Shown here piece by piece: positions 7,704 through 16,193 of a stretch of 64,000 nucleotides of DNA. This DNA comes from Prevotella intermedia ATCC 25611 = DSM 20706 (GTDB lineage: Bacteria > Bacteroidota > Bacteroidia > Bacteroidales > Bacteroidaceae), in NCBI RefSeq assembly GCF_001953955.1, contig NZ_CP019301.1:644236-708235 (forward strand). The letters are read 5' to 3'. A program made the position numbers and the translations under genes. Each line of letters starts with the position of its first letter. Positions within the stretch are counted from its first letter, which is position 1. The notes below the pieces were generated by a model. The model saw only the letters and a program-made list of their open reading frames with translations. It searched no databases and was not told where the DNA came from.

Positions 7704-9710
7704 TTATTGCTTCACAACCTTCTTGCCGTTCACTACATAAACGCCCTTTGGAAGGTCTTTCAGCTCGCCCGACATACGCACACCGCTGAGGGTGTAGATG
7801 CCTTGTACGGCTGTGTTGTCGGCAGTTGGAGTCTCAATGGCGGTTGGGTCTTTCTTAATCACCACCTTACTCTTTACTAATTCTCCGTTCAGTACCACAC
7901 CGCGCTTTGATGAGTCGAACGTTGCTCCCGTAGGTTGAGTGATTTCGCAGCCTATCGTTTCGAACTCGGCTAAGTCGCAGATAGAACCTTTTTTTGTTCC
8001 TACGGCTGTTACCGTAGCATTTTTAATGGTAAGTTTCTCGCTACTACCGTCATTTCCCGCTATGCCATAGTCTCCACCCTCAGCGTTCACGGTACAGTTG
8101 TCGATGGTGAGGTGGGTTCTGTATGCATAGATAGCACAGTTGCTTCCACTCTTGGCGTTAAGCACTCCCCCCCCCGTGATAGTCACTGGCTGAAAGAGGC
8201 TGATAGTTGTGAGGGTTGTAGTTGTAAGGTTGTTTGTACCAACGACCTTTATCGTCAAGCCGTCGATGTCCGAGAAAAAGGGTACCCTTTCATCACAACT
8301 GATCCTGGCATTGTCGAGTGTAAGGGTCTTGCTTACGGGGTTGTACTTCACAGTTCCGCTTACACCGTCAATCACAGAAAGGTCGTTGCAGTTGGCAGAG
8401 GTTACCGCCACGCCACAGATTGTAAGGTCGTATTTCGTAAGCTCTTGTATCACGACTTTGCTTTTTACTATTTCGCCATTGAGAACTACACCATGTTTTG
8501 ATGAGCTGAACGTTGCTCCCACAGGCTGGGTAATGCCACAGCCCTCCATATTGAGCTCGGCGAAGTCGCAGATAGAGCCGTTTCCTGTGCCTATGGCTGT
8601 TACCTTAGCCTTTCTGATGGTGAGTTTCTCGTTTTCGCCATTATTTCCTGCTATGCCGTATGCGCCACTCTCAGCGTTCACGGTACAGTTATCGATGGTG
8701 AGGTTGGTTCCGTTTGCATAGATAGCACAGTCGGTTTTGCTCTTCACGTTAAGCACTCCACCACCCAAAATAAACAGTGGATTTCTAAAGCTGAGAGTTG
8801 CATTGCCTGCAGTTGAAAGGTTGTTTGTACCTATAACATTTATCTTCAAGCCGTCGATGTACGAAAGAATGGCATTGGTGGTATTAGAACTGATTGTAGC
8901 ACCCTGCAGTGTGAGAAGCTTGTTGCTTGGGTCGTAGTTCACAGTTCCGCTTACACCGTCAATCTTGGAAAGGTCGTTACAGTTGGCAGAGGTTACCGCC
9001 ACGCCACAGATTGTAAGGTCGTATTTCGTAATCTCTTGTATCACGACTTTGCTTTTTACTATTTCGCCGTTGAGAACTACACCGCGCTTTGATGAGCTGA
9101 ACGTTGCTCCCACAGGCTGGGTAATGCCACAGCCCTCCATATTGAGCTCGGCGAAGTCGCAGATAGAGCCGTATTCTTTTCCTATGGCTGTTACCTTAGC
9201 CTTTCTGATGGTGAGTTTCTCGTTTTCGCCATTATTTCCTGCTATGCCATATGCGCCACTCTCAGCGTTCACGGTACAGTTATCGATGGTGAGGTTGGTT
9301 CCGTTTGCATAGATAGCACAGTCGCTTTGGGTCTTCGCATTAAGCACTCCACCACCCATGATAGTCAGTGGCTTTCTGAAGCTGAGAGTTGCATTGCCTG
9401 CAGTTGAAAGGTTGTTTGTACCTATAACATTTATCTTCAAGCCATCGATGTACGAAAGAATGGCAATGGCGGTATTAGAACTGATTGTAGCATTCTGCAG
9501 TGTGAGAACTTTGCTGCTTGGGTCGTACTTCGCTGTTCCGCTTACACCGTCAATCTTGGAAAGGTCGTTGCAGTTGGCAGAGGTTACCTTTGTGCCACAG
9601 ATAGTAAGGTCGTACTCGGTTTGCGCGTGCATTGTGGTAGGCAGTGCAAACATTACGACGAACAATGCAGCGATGGTTGCATACATGTTCTTAAGTAGAT
9701 TTGGTTTCAT
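7704..9710 (-). CDS. Secreted three-module repeat protein
   Basis: Exported protein of 668 residues. Signal peptide MKPNLLKNMYATIAALFVVM, then three tandem modules of about 197 residues (start YDLTICGxxVTSANCNDLS, middle IDGLKINVIGTNNLS, end VVLNGEIVKSKVVI), then the family tail DLPKGVYVVNGKKVVKQ. Modules 1 and 2 are almost identical in DNA (offset 591 bases), which points to recent internal duplication; module 3 is more diverged. A run of nine G in the coding strand (plus-strand 8167-8175) lies in module 3, where modules 1 and 2 use mixed glycine codons; slippage there would switch the frame. No catalytic motif is visible. It is likely a beta-helix surface or secreted protein; ligand unknown. 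Bracketed by family 1 repeats on both sides. Confidence 0.8.
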   Translation of the reverse strand: MKPNLLKNMYATIAALFVVMFALPTTMHAQTEYDLTICGTKVTSANCNDLSKIDGVSGTAKYDPSSKVLTLQNATISSNTAIAILSYIDGLKINVIGTNNLSTAGNATLSFRKPLTIMGGGVLNAKTQSDCAIYANGTNLTIDNCTVNAESGAYGIAGNNGENEKLTIRKAKVTAIGKEYGSICDFAELNMEGCGITQPVGATFSSSKRGVVLNGEIVKSKVVIQEITKYDLTICGVAVTSANCNDLSKIDGVSGTVNYDPSNKLLTLQGATISSNTTNAILSYIDGLKINVIGTNNLSTAGNATLSFRNPLFILGGGVLNVKSKTDCAIYANGTNLTIDNCTVNAESGAYGIAGNNGENEKLTIRKAKVTAIGTGNGSICDFAELNMEGCGITQPVGATFSSSKHGVVLNGEIVKSKVVIQELTKYDLTICGVAVTSANCNDLSVIDGVSGTVKYNPVSKTLTLDNARISCDERVPFFSDIDGLTIKVVGTNNLTTTTLTTISLFQPVTITGGGVLNAKSGSNCAIYAYRTHLTIDNCTVNAEGGDYGIAGNDGSSEKLTIKNATVTAVGTKKGSICDLAEFETIGCEITQPTGATFDSSKRGVVLNGELVKSKVVIKKDPTAIETPTADNTAVQGIYTLSGVRMSGELKDLPKGVYVVNGKKVVKQ

Positions 9711-9719
9711 TGTAGTAAT

Positions 9720-9767
9720 ATCTCCCTGTTGAAACTCCTATTTGTGGAGCAACGCCGTGTCGGAGAT
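9720..9767 (-). promoter_or_regulatory. Structured 5' leader, copy 2
   Basis: Minus-strand ATCTCC (9767-9762) pairs with GGAGAT (9725-9720). The outer pair is A-T here where copy 1 has G-C, a compensated change. Inner GTTG/CAAC and CTCC/GGAG stems are kept. It ends 9 bases before the ATG. Confidence 0.65.
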
Positions 9768-9832
9768 GCGGGCGTTTTGTAAGTTAATCAGACTATGTTT
9801 TATAATTTAATAGTTTTGTTATGATATTTTCG

Positions 9833-9864
9833 CAAAGTTAATGCTTTTATTTTAAAATGACAAA
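9833..9864 (-). promoter_or_regulatory. Promoter of the three-module secreted paralog
   Basis: Minus-strand -33 TTTG (plus CAAA 9861-9864), 20-base spacer, -7 TAACTTTG (plus CAAAGTTA 9833-9840): a full consensus Bacteroidota promoter. Confidence 0.78.
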
Positions 9865-9910
9865 TATTTCGCAATGTTTTTTTTATTTTTTCGCAATTAT
9901 ACTCTATTAT

Positions 9911-10012
9911 AGTATGATTTATTGTGTTCCTGTGCCGAAGATGTTGCCTTGACTGGTGGCTGTAAGCTCGCTGCATTGGGCGTTAGGAACCTAAGAAATC
10001 AGACCTTTACAC
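9911..10012. repeat. Inverted-end repeat (family 2), copy 2 (degenerate)
   Basis: GTATGATTTATTGTGTTCCT at the left and GCGTTAGGAACCTAAGAAAT at the right, with the internal GGTGGCTGTAAGCTCGCTGC shared with copies 1 and 5. A right half-copy follows at about 10020-10056. Confidence 0.6.
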
Positions 10013-10096
10013 TTTCTTGTTTGGTGTTAGGAACGTGATGAACTGCGCCCCTACCCTTTCTGAAGGGTGGTTTGCAATGGCTTCTGACACTATAAA

Positions 10097-10290
10097 ATAT
10101 CTTTACAAATATTGTTTCAACTCTCCGTATGTAACTCGTTGATTATCAAGAACTACGCTTTGGCATTCCAAAACCTATTGTTTTGCGTTCCAAAAGCGTA
10201 GGTTTTGCACGGTAAAAGCGGCTGTTTTGCAGCGCAAAACCTACGCTTTTGGAAAACGGAAGAAAAAGCATTGATTTTCTGTAAAGATAT
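10097..10290 (+). repeat. Four-slot palindromic repeat (family 1), copy 2
   Basis: 194 bp, ends ATATCTTTACA / TGTAAAGATAT, slots CCTATTG, GCGTAGG, GCGGCTG, CCTACGC; the same length and word order as copy 1. Confidence 0.85.
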
Positions 10291-10369
10291 TTCGTGGTCG
10301 TCGTAAGGGCGAAACCGTATGCGCCAATCGCAGATTCTTACTTGTAACCGAAGCAACGCAAAGGCACAT

Positions 10370-10470
10370 AAGGGCGTGATTCATCACGTTTCTAAACCGA
10401 AAATACCAACCTATTCAGTGGCTATCGGTTTACTACATTTGCCGTCAGGAACGCGATGAATCACTCCCTA
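10370..10470. repeat. Inverted-end repeat (family 2), copy 3
   Basis: AGGGCGTGATTCATCACGTT at 10371 and its inverse around GGAACGCGATGAATCACTCC at 10448-10467; about 100 bp between gene modules. Confidence 0.7.
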
Positions 10471-10515
10471 CATTGCCAGACTAAACGACAAAAAACAGAA
10501 AAACATCATAAAAAA

Positions 10516-10547
10516 TTTGCCAAATCGAATAAAAATTACTAACTTTG
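10516..10547 (+). promoter_or_regulatory. Promoter of the one-module secreted paralog
   Basis: TTTG (10516-10519), 20-base spacer, TAACTTTG (10540-10547). Confidence 0.78.
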
Positions 10548-10611
10548 CAATTATTACAAAAACCACTATAAAAAGAAGAACTGAGTTTTATTTAATTTAT
10601 CAAACGCCCAA

Positions 10612-10655
10612 GTCTCCGAAACGGCGTTGCTCGGAAAGAGTTTCAACAGGGGGAC
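10612..10655 (+). promoter_or_regulatory. Structured 5' leader, copy 3
   Basis: GTCTCC (10612-10617) pairs with GGGGAC (10650-10655), with one U-G pair. Inner GTTG/CAAC and CTC/GAG stems are kept. It ends 11 bases before ATG 10667. Confidence 0.65.
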
Positions 10656-10666
10656 ACCACTAATTA

Positions 10667-11488
10667 ATGAAAACAATTTTATTCAAGAATGTGTACGCAG
10701 CCGTAGCTGCCTTGTTTATCGCGATGTTTGCAATGCCCACCACAATGCAGGCACAGAACGACTACGAACTCGAAATTGCAGGCAAAAAGGTAACCTCTGC
10801 CAACTGCAACGACCTCTCTGTGATAAACGGTGTAAGCGGAACGGTGAAGTACGACCCAACCACTAAAACCCTTATGTTGCAGAATGCAACGATAAATTCA
10901 GAGGATAACAATGCCATCTTGACAAAAGTGGACGGCTTGACGATGAAGGTTATCGGCACCAACAACCTTACTGCGAAGGTATCGCCCATCAGGGTTATAA
11001 AGTCGCTGACCATTACGGGCGGAGGCACACTTAATGCGGAGAGCCAGAAAAACTGCGCTATCTTCGTGAAAGGAGCCAACCTAACCATCGACAACTGCAC
11101 CGTGAACGGCAAGAGTGCTGTATATGGCATCGCAGGAAACGACGGTATGAACGAGAAACTCACCATAAAAAACGCTACGGTAACAGCCAAAGGAACAGAA
11201 AAGGGGTCTATCGTAGACTTTGCCACACTGACGCTGATAGATTGCAAAATCGCTCAACCAACCGACGCAAAGTTCGACCCATCAATACACAGTGTGGCTC
11301 TGAACGGAGAGAAAGTAAAGAGCAAGGTGATGATTACGAAGGTTTCAACTGGTATCGACACACCGATTACCGACACCAAAACCGCACAAGGCATCTACAC
11401 CCTTAGCGGCGTGCGCCTGTCGGGCGAGTTGAAAGAGCTTCCAAAAGGCATCTACATCGTGAACGGAAAGAAGATTGTAAAACAGTAA
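10667..11488 (+). CDS. Secreted one-module repeat protein
   Basis: Exported protein of 273 residues: signal peptide (MKTILFKNVYAAVAALFIAM), one complete module (residues about 32-225, DYELEIAGKKVTSANCNDLS to VALNGEKVKSKVMI), then the tail GIYIVNGKKIVKQ. It shows the minimal unit of the family whose larger members lie at 5119-6969 and 7704-9710. The conserved order of GTNNL, TITGGG, DNCTVN, KNATVTA and CKI(A/T)QP in each module suggests regular parallel strands; no function is recognised. Transcribed divergently from the three-module paralog. Start chosen for the signal peptide and the shared leader ending 11 bases upstream. Confidence 0.8.
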   Translation: MKTILFKNVYAAVAALFIAMFAMPTTMQAQNDYELEIAGKKVTSANCNDLSVINGVSGTVKYDPTTKTLMLQNATINSEDNNAILTKVDGLTMKVIGTNNLTAKVSPIRVIKSLTITGGGTLNAESQKNCAIFVKGANLTIDNCTVNGKSAVYGIAGNDGMNEKLTIKNATVTAKGTEKGSIVDFATLTLIDCKIAQPTDAKFDPSIHSVALNGEKVKSKVMITKVSTGIDTPITDTKTAQGIYTLSGVRLSGELKELPKGIYIVNGKKIVKQ

Positions 11489-11541
11489 AACAAGTTTGCA
11501 GGTGCGCAAGGCAGCGCATTCCTGCCACCTTTATATATATT

Positions 11542-11576
11542 GTGGGAGCGTAGCTTATTGCGCTCCCACTTTTTTG
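11542..11576 (+). terminator. Terminator of the one-module secreted paralog
   Basis: GTGGGAGCG (11542-11550) and CGCTCCCAC (11561-11569) followed by TTTTTT; the family terminator with compensated stem changes. Confidence 0.85.
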
Positions 11577-11618
11577 TGCGGTCGGTTCAGCAACGCCATA
11601 AATGCGGCTCGGCAATGT

Positions 11619-11722
11619 TGGGGCGCAATTCACCACGTTCCTGACACTCGTTTTACACCCTTTTCTCGGTGGCTGTAAGCTTGCAACATTGGGCGTTAGG
11701 AACGTGATGAATCACGCCCCTA
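11619..11722. repeat. Inverted-end repeat (family 2), copy 4
   Basis: TTGGGGCGCAATTCACCACG at the left and GGAACGTGATGAATCACGCC at the right; the interior GGTGGCTGTAAGCTTGCAAC matches other copies. Confidence 0.78.
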
Positions 11723-11798
11723 TGTACATCACATAACCTCATATGCTTACCTGCCCAACTCTTGGCAATCTCCGATTTGCTGCTCCAATAATCGAGAA

Positions 11799-11990
11799 AT
11801 ATATTTACAGAAAATCTATGGTTTTCCGCTACTTTTCCAAAAGGGGCTGTTTTGCGTTGTAAAACCTACGCTTTTATCATGTAAAAGAGCCGCTTTTACA
11901 ATGCCAAACATTAAGCTTTGGCTCATCAAAGCGTAGTTGTTGATTATCAGCGAATTACACTCAGCAAGCGAAAGCTGTCTTTTGTAATGG
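11799..11990 (-). repeat. Four-slot palindromic repeat (family 1), copy 3 (degenerate, inverted)
   Basis: Left end ATATATTTACA (11799-11809). Reading the minus strand, the slots are a decayed word 1, then GCGGCTC, GCGTAGG, CAGCCCC, so slots 2 and 3 are exchanged relative to copy 1. The distal end is eroded, so the right limit is approximate. Confidence 0.65.
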
Positions 11991-12070
11991 TTTTTCGTAT
12001 GACGAAACGCAACCGTCCCGCACTCCTTGCGAAAGGAATGCGGGACGGAAAAAGGTATAAACAAACCCGA

Positions 12071-12343
12071 TTAGAACAGGTCGGCGTGACTGCCTGTGTC
12101 TACAAGTTGCAGTATGAGTCGGTGGTCGTCTTGCAACCATACCAACAACCAATCGGGTTGCAGATGGCATTCCCAATAACCAGAGTATCTGCCCGATAGT
12201 TTGTGCGGGCGATACTCGGGCGGCAGTTTACCCGATTCCTGCAATAGTCTGATAACTTGTTCAAATACAGCTGCAGCAAGTCCACGCTTGATGCACTTTT
12301 TGAATGAGCGACGAAAGCGTGTAGTGTATTCAATTGCATACAT
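12071..12343 (-). CDS. RelE/YafQ-type toxin
   Basis: Type II toxin of 90 residues, expected to act as a ribosome-dependent mRNA interferase. It shows the YafQ pattern: an N-terminal TTRFRRSFKKCIKRG helix, central LPPEYRPHKLSGRYSGYWECHL, and a C-terminal DWLLVWL-hydrophobic-LVDTGSHADLF with the usual His near the end. It starts 11 bases behind the antitoxin gene on the same strand, the normal order for the dinJ-yafQ type. Residue identities are read directly; the activity is inferred from the family. Confidence 0.86.
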   Translation of the reverse strand: MYAIEYTTRFRRSFKKCIKRGLAAAVFEQVIRLLQESGKLPPEYRPHKLSGRYSGYWECHLQPDWLLVWLQDDHRLILQLVDTGSHADLF

Positions 12344-12354
12344 ACACCCAATAC

Positions 12355-12567
12355 TTATTTCATTAGTTGTTCCATTAAGTCGTCCACATTTTTTGCCTTG
12401 TGCACGCGTCCTGCTTTTAAATCGTCTATGGCTTGGTCGAGTTCAGTCCGACGTTCATGCTCAAAGCTCCAGCCCATACGTTTTGCCAGCTCTTTGAGGA
12501 AGTTGAGGTCGGCAACATTTGAGATACCCATTCTCACTATTTCTTTATGAACTGCTGTTGTCTTCAT
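12355..12567 (-). CDS. Antitoxin of the RelE/YafQ-type pair
   Basis: Small acidic protein of 70 residues (MKTTAVHKEIVRMGISNVAD, C-terminal DDLMEQLMK) directly ahead of the toxin gene. Size, order and charge fit a RelB/DinJ-like antitoxin that would bind the toxin and autoregulate the operon. No clear DNA-binding fold can be seen by eye, so the family within antitoxins is uncertain. Confidence 0.75.
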   Translation of the reverse strand: MKTTAVHKEIVRMGISNVADLNFLKELAKRMGWSFEHERRTELDQAIDDLKAGRVHKAKNVDDLMEQLMK

Positions 12568-12593
12568 TGTCGTGTCTCCTTACTATACATTTA

Positions 12594-12625
12594 CAAAGAT
12601 AGTATTTTTATTCGATAACGTCAAA
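12594..12625 (-). promoter_or_regulatory. Promoter of the toxin-antitoxin pair
   Basis: Minus-strand -33 TTTG (plus CAAA 12622-12625), 20-base spacer, -7 TATCTTTG (plus CAAAGATA 12594-12601), just upstream of the antitoxin start. Confidence 0.75.
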
Positions 12626-12669
12626 TTTCCCGCAATGGTTTTTCTATTTTTTATTAAGCAGTTGATACA

Positions 12670-12772
12670 TTGGGGCGTAATCCACCACGTTCCTAACACC
12701 GAATATTGCAAGCTGACAGCGACCGAAAAGGGTGCAAAATGGGTGTTAGGAACGTGGTGAATCACGCCCCAT
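12670..12772. repeat. Inverted-end repeat (family 2), copy 5 (best preserved)
   Basis: TGGGGCGTAATCCACCACGT at the left and ACGTGGTGAATCACGCCCCA at the right form an almost perfect inverted repeat of about 28 bp around a centre of about 45 bp. It lies between the toxin-antitoxin pair and the parA-linked gene. Confidence 0.85.
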
Positions 12773-12893
12773 ACAATGCGGAAAAATGCCGCTCGGAATA
12801 TCGTTCGGCAGGCTAACTGCCCGTGTTTACCGCTCTCTGTCCTTGCCTTTCAACTGAAGGAAGGGTGCCGTTTGGCGGCAAATGGCGTTGCGT

Positions 12894-13418
12894 TTACAGC
12901 AGACTCTCGCCGAAGATGGCTTCCTTGATGTTCTTCTCGTGGTCGAACACGAAGCGGGCAACGATGGAACTAAGCAGTGCCGTTGATGGCATTTTAATGC
13001 TGTTGGCCGACTTCAGGCGGTCGAGAACGCTCTTCAGGTCGGAGTCGATATACACGGTGGCGAGCTTGGAGTCGCGCAACTTGTACTCTTTGGCGAGGTC
13101 GAGGAACATTTGCCAGCTGTCTTCGGTGTCGCCTTGCGCAAGCGTGTATTCGCGGGCGAGCTCTTTTCCTTCGGCTTTTGGCAACTTCTTGGCTGCGGGT
13201 GCCGAGCGGTCTTTCTCGTCGGTATTCGCCGTTGGGTTGGTTTTCGCAGTGGATTCGGGGTGCACTGGCTCGGGTTCGGGGGGGGGCGCAGGTGCTGTCG
13301 GCTCCACCGTTTCTGTTTCTGCAGGACTTGCAAGGATTGGTTTCTCTATTCCCTGCACCTTGTTTACTAACCCAGAGATGCCTCCCGGCATAATTACTCT
13401 CGTTTTTTTCTTTGCCAT
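12894..13418 (-). CDS. ParA-linked protein with ribbon-helix-helix-like C-terminus
   Basis: Protein of about 174 residues following parA on the same strand. The N-terminus (MAKKKTRVIMPGGISGLVNK) is basic, the middle is rich in Pro, Ala and Glu, and the C-terminus (ATVYIDSDLKSVLDRLKSAN, then SSIVARFVFDHEKNIKE) looks like a ribbon-helix-helix fold such as DUF3408/TraB-type partners of ParA in Bacteroidota elements. It could be the DNA-binding half of a partition system (inference). ATG 13418 is preferred; an in-frame ATG at 13463 would add 15 residues. A nine-base G run at 13278-13286 (coding-strand C) encodes part of the Pro-rich linker and could slip. Confidence 0.65.
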   Translation of the reverse strand: MAKKKTRVIMPGGISGLVNKVQGIEKPILASPAETETVEPTAPAPPPEPEPVHPESTAKTNPTANTDEKDRSAPAAKKLPKAEGKELAREYTLAQGDTEDSWQMFLDLAKEYKLRDSKLATVYIDSDLKSVLDRLKSANSIKMPSTALLSSIVARFVFDHEKNIKEAIFGESLL

Positions 13419-13571
13419 AATATATGTCGTTTTTATTTTTGTTTCGTTCGTTTTAGTCGGCAACTGTGCCCTACCCTATTCGCCTTTAGTTGCTACGTAA
13501 TGCGCTGATGTGTAACATTTTATCTACGAGAAGCGCAACGACTGACGGGCGAAGCAGGCGGGGCGGAGCCT

Positions 13572-14231
13572 TTATTTCATTCGGCGTATCATATATTCGA
13601 ATGCGCCTTTCACCGCCTCGCGCTGTGTGGCAAGCAGTTCGAAGGTGTTTATGCGCTTCAGCGTGGCACGGCTGTTCACCATCGGCGTAACCTTGCCAAT
13701 CTGCGAGAATATATCGTTGGTGTCGCTCCACATACGCTGCTCGTCGGAAGTACCGATGCGGGGGTCGATGCGGTTGGGCACGAAGAAAATCTGTGCGTGC
13801 ATATCGGGGTTCACTTCCTTCAGCGCATTCACCACTTGGACGAAGACTCCGGTGGAATCGAGCGTCTTATCCTCGTACTCGTATGGGCAAACGATGTAGT
13901 CGGCATTGGTGAAAAGGGGCACAAGACCGTCTTCGCTGACGTTACCCGGCGAGTCGAACAGCACGTAACCTTCTACTTGCGATGCCGAATCCATGAGCTG
14001 TTGCATCAGTTCGGGCTCGCTTACGTCGAAGCTCTGGATAACGTATGGTTCTTCCTCGTCGTAAATCTGTACATCTTTTTGTCGCTGCATCAGAATGGTT
14101 TTCTGCAAGTCGGTGTCGATAATGCACACGGGCTTGCCCTTCCAACTTAAATAGTTGGCAAACAGCATGCACAGCGTGCTCTTCCCTACTCCACCTTTCT
14201 GATTGGCAAATACTACCTTAATATTTTTCAT
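13572..14231 (-). CDS. parA: ParA-family ATPase
   Basis: Walker-type partition ATPase of 219 residues. The deviant Walker A box QKGGVGKST is at residues 11-19, the Walker A' region reads VCIIDTDLQ, and a Walker B-like stretch reads GYVLFDSPGN. In plasmids and conjugative elements such proteins position DNA with a small DNA-binding partner, here probably the product of the next gene 154 bases downstream. It has no N-terminal DNA-binding domain, so it is of the short (type Ib-like) kind. The 4-kb repeat-rich region upstream could hold its target site, but no site is proven. It might serve a second replicon, an integrated element or chromosome segregation. Confidence 0.9.
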   Translation of the reverse strand: MKNIKVVFANQKGGVGKSTLCMLFANYLSWKGKPVCIIDTDLQKTILMQRQKDVQIYDEEEPYVIQSFDVSEPELMQQLMDSASQVEGYVLFDSPGNVSEDGLVPLFTNADYIVCPYEYEDKTLDSTGVFVQVVNALKEVNPDMHAQIFFVPNRIDPRIGTSDEQRMWSDTNDIFSQIGKVTPMVNSRATLKRINTFELLATQREAVKGAFEYMIRRMK

Positions 14232-14377
14232 ACCTTTTTATATTTATATTATTATATTTTCATTCTTAAAAACAGCTTGCGCATCCTTCGTCGTACGTTT
14301 CTGCCTTACGGCGCAACCGACAGTGCAACAAGCGTAATTCATTATCAATCTGTATGTTATGCGTTTTCGACTGTTTG

Positions 14378-15037
14378 CTATGATTGTTCGCTACCTTTGT
14401 ACTTCAGCATACGGCTCAACATCACGAAGCAACAGCAGAGGGCAATGAGCGAAAGAGCCCAAGATGCACCCATAACGCCAGCAGGCAGTTCGATAAATGC
14501 AAAGAGAACTGCAACGAAAGCAAAGAATATCGCTGCCAGAATCGCCACGGTTGCACGGTTGGTATAGCGTTTCAGTTGTCGCCCGGCGTGGGAATGAACC
14601 CACGAAAAAAGATAAACAGTGTACAAGAGAAACATCGTTTTAGCTATCGTAACTATCCAATCGAGAACAACCGGAAACTCTTCGGTGCCGTAATAAAACA
14701 GCGAAAATTTGCCCAAAACCACGTAAACAATGCCTGCAACTATGGCTAACTTTGACAAACGCAAAATATTCAAGCTGCTGTCTTCGTACTTTAACCTGCG
14801 CAAACAACGGTTCCAAATTGCCAACAGTCCTATGATAGATAGGTAAATGAGCGACTCGCACACAATGGAAACATTGTCGGAAACCTGCACGCTGCCCTCT
14901 GTGAGCATATCGCCACTCTGATTCAACACGGCAAGGAACAAGCCCACAAGGCTGAAACCAAAAATAAGCTCCAGCACCGTAAGCAACTTTTGCTCTGCAG
15001 GGCGAACGTCAAAATGGGCAATTAACGACTTAATCAT
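14378..15037 (-). CDS. Six-helix membrane protein of unknown function
   Basis: Protein of 219 residues with about six hydrophobic segments (for example LELIFGFSLVGLFLAVL, LSIIGLLAIWNR, LAIVAGIVYVVLG, ALSLIALCCCFVML). I do not recognise the family. It follows the 236-residue membrane protein and precedes parA on the same strand. Its start codon is preceded by the AT-rich string TAAATATATAAAAAT, shared with its neighbours, so these genes may be expressed alike. Confidence 0.6.
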   Translation of the reverse strand: MIKSLIAHFDVRPAEQKLLTVLELIFGFSLVGLFLAVLNQSGDMLTEGSVQVSDNVSIVCESLIYLSIIGLLAIWNRCLRRLKYEDSSLNILRLSKLAIVAGIVYVVLGKFSLFYYGTEEFPVVLDWIVTIAKTMFLLYTVYLFSWVHSHAGRQLKRYTNRATVAILAAIFFAFVAVLFAFIELPAGVMGASWALSLIALCCCFVMLSRMLKYKGSEQS

Positions 15038-15482
15038 ATTTTTATATATTTATCTTTTAAAATCTATTTATAAATAAATGCGCTGTAAAATCATAATTAT
15101 CAATATTCTATATATTTATGTTTAAATTTATTTTTCTATCTTTTTATTTACCTTTAAACGTATATTGGTAATATTGTATTTACCTTTTTGCTTGCAATCA
15201 GGTGCGTATGACCACATTTTTATTTTGCTTTTTACGCACTTATAAATGTGTATTATCACCATTTTACTTAGCTTTCTATATTGCTTTCAAATGCACCTTG
15301 CACCACCTTTGTTTAACTCTTTAATGAGCTTTGAATGTGTATAGAAACATCGTTTCTTAACTCTTTTGAAACTTTCAAACGCATCTTGCAGCACCTTTAT
15401 TTAACTCTTTAATGCGTTTCGAATGCGTTTCAGCCTTATTTCGCTCGAGTTTAACTTCACAAAATCGGTTCAGCTACACCCT
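15038..15482. other. AT-rich spacer without a gene
   Basis: 445 bases between two membrane-protein genes. It holds poorly conserved tandem phrases such as AACTCTTTAATG(A/C)G with TTTGAAATG-like words (15310-15435). No reading frame of interest, promoter pair or RNA was seen. Confidence 0.6.
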
Positions 15483-16193
15483 TTACGCTTCGTTTATTTC
15501 GGCATTACTCTCCCCTACTCCACTCATCGTGCGGCGCAACAACACCATTAATCCTGCCTGAACGGCAAACTGGAATATAAGCATCATTGTGCGATAGGTT
15601 TCCAACGTCTGCAGCGTAAGTCCCCCAACGCTCGTATATAAATAGGTGTAAAATTCGCCTGCCAACAACGAAAGTACAGGCAAAACCAAGAGTGCCACAC
15701 CGTAAAGGCGCACTTTGCCCGCAAATTTCATTGCCAAACCTGCACCCAAGAGCAAATTCGCAATGCCAATCGCCAAATTATTATAAAATGGCAGTGCAGC
15801 TTGAAACGCACCAAAACTCGTCTGCATCATCGCACCCGAAGCCGTCAGCGTGGTTCCGGAAGGCATTACAGCCACCACCGCGCCCAAAAGCGTCAGCACC
15901 ATCGCCACTATTTGCGCCAATTGCAACCAAAACTTATCGGCTTTCAACAAAGCATAGCGAAGCTGTTCCCACGCCGCCACCTGGCAAAGTGCTATTCCCA
16001 ATCCTATCGCACCTACTATCGGCGACACATTTGTTGCACTGTCTACCACTTTAAACACATCTACGGCAGACACATCAACCTTTTCGCCGAAGTTCTCGAA
16101 AAACTTCAGCAACATCAAAGCGATGCCTAAGCCCACCGACCAACCCAGTATTGCAACCCGACGCCCCGTTATTTCAAATATTTTTATCTTCAT
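15483..16193 (-). CDS. Membrane protein of unknown function
   Basis: Protein of 236 residues with about six membrane segments (VAILGWSVGLGIALMLL, VSPIVGAIGLGIAL, LAQIVAMVLTLLGAVVAVM, IGIANLLLGAGLAM, YGVALLVLPVLSLLAG, MLIFQFAVQAGLMVLL). Not recognised. It shares size, topology and the start-codon-proximal AT-rich string with the next gene, and may act together with it (inference). The C-terminal tail is acidic. Confidence 0.6.
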   Translation of the reverse strand: MKIKIFEITGRRVAILGWSVGLGIALMLLKFFENFGEKVDVSAVDVFKVVDSATNVSPIVGAIGLGIALCQVAAWEQLRYALLKADKFWLQLAQIVAMVLTLLGAVVAVMPSGTTLTASGAMMQTSFGAFQAALPFYNNLAIGIANLLLGAGLAMKFAGKVRLYGVALLVLPVLSLLAGEFYTYLYTSVGGLTLQTLETYRTMMLIFQFAVQAGLMVLLRRTMSGVGESNAEINEA

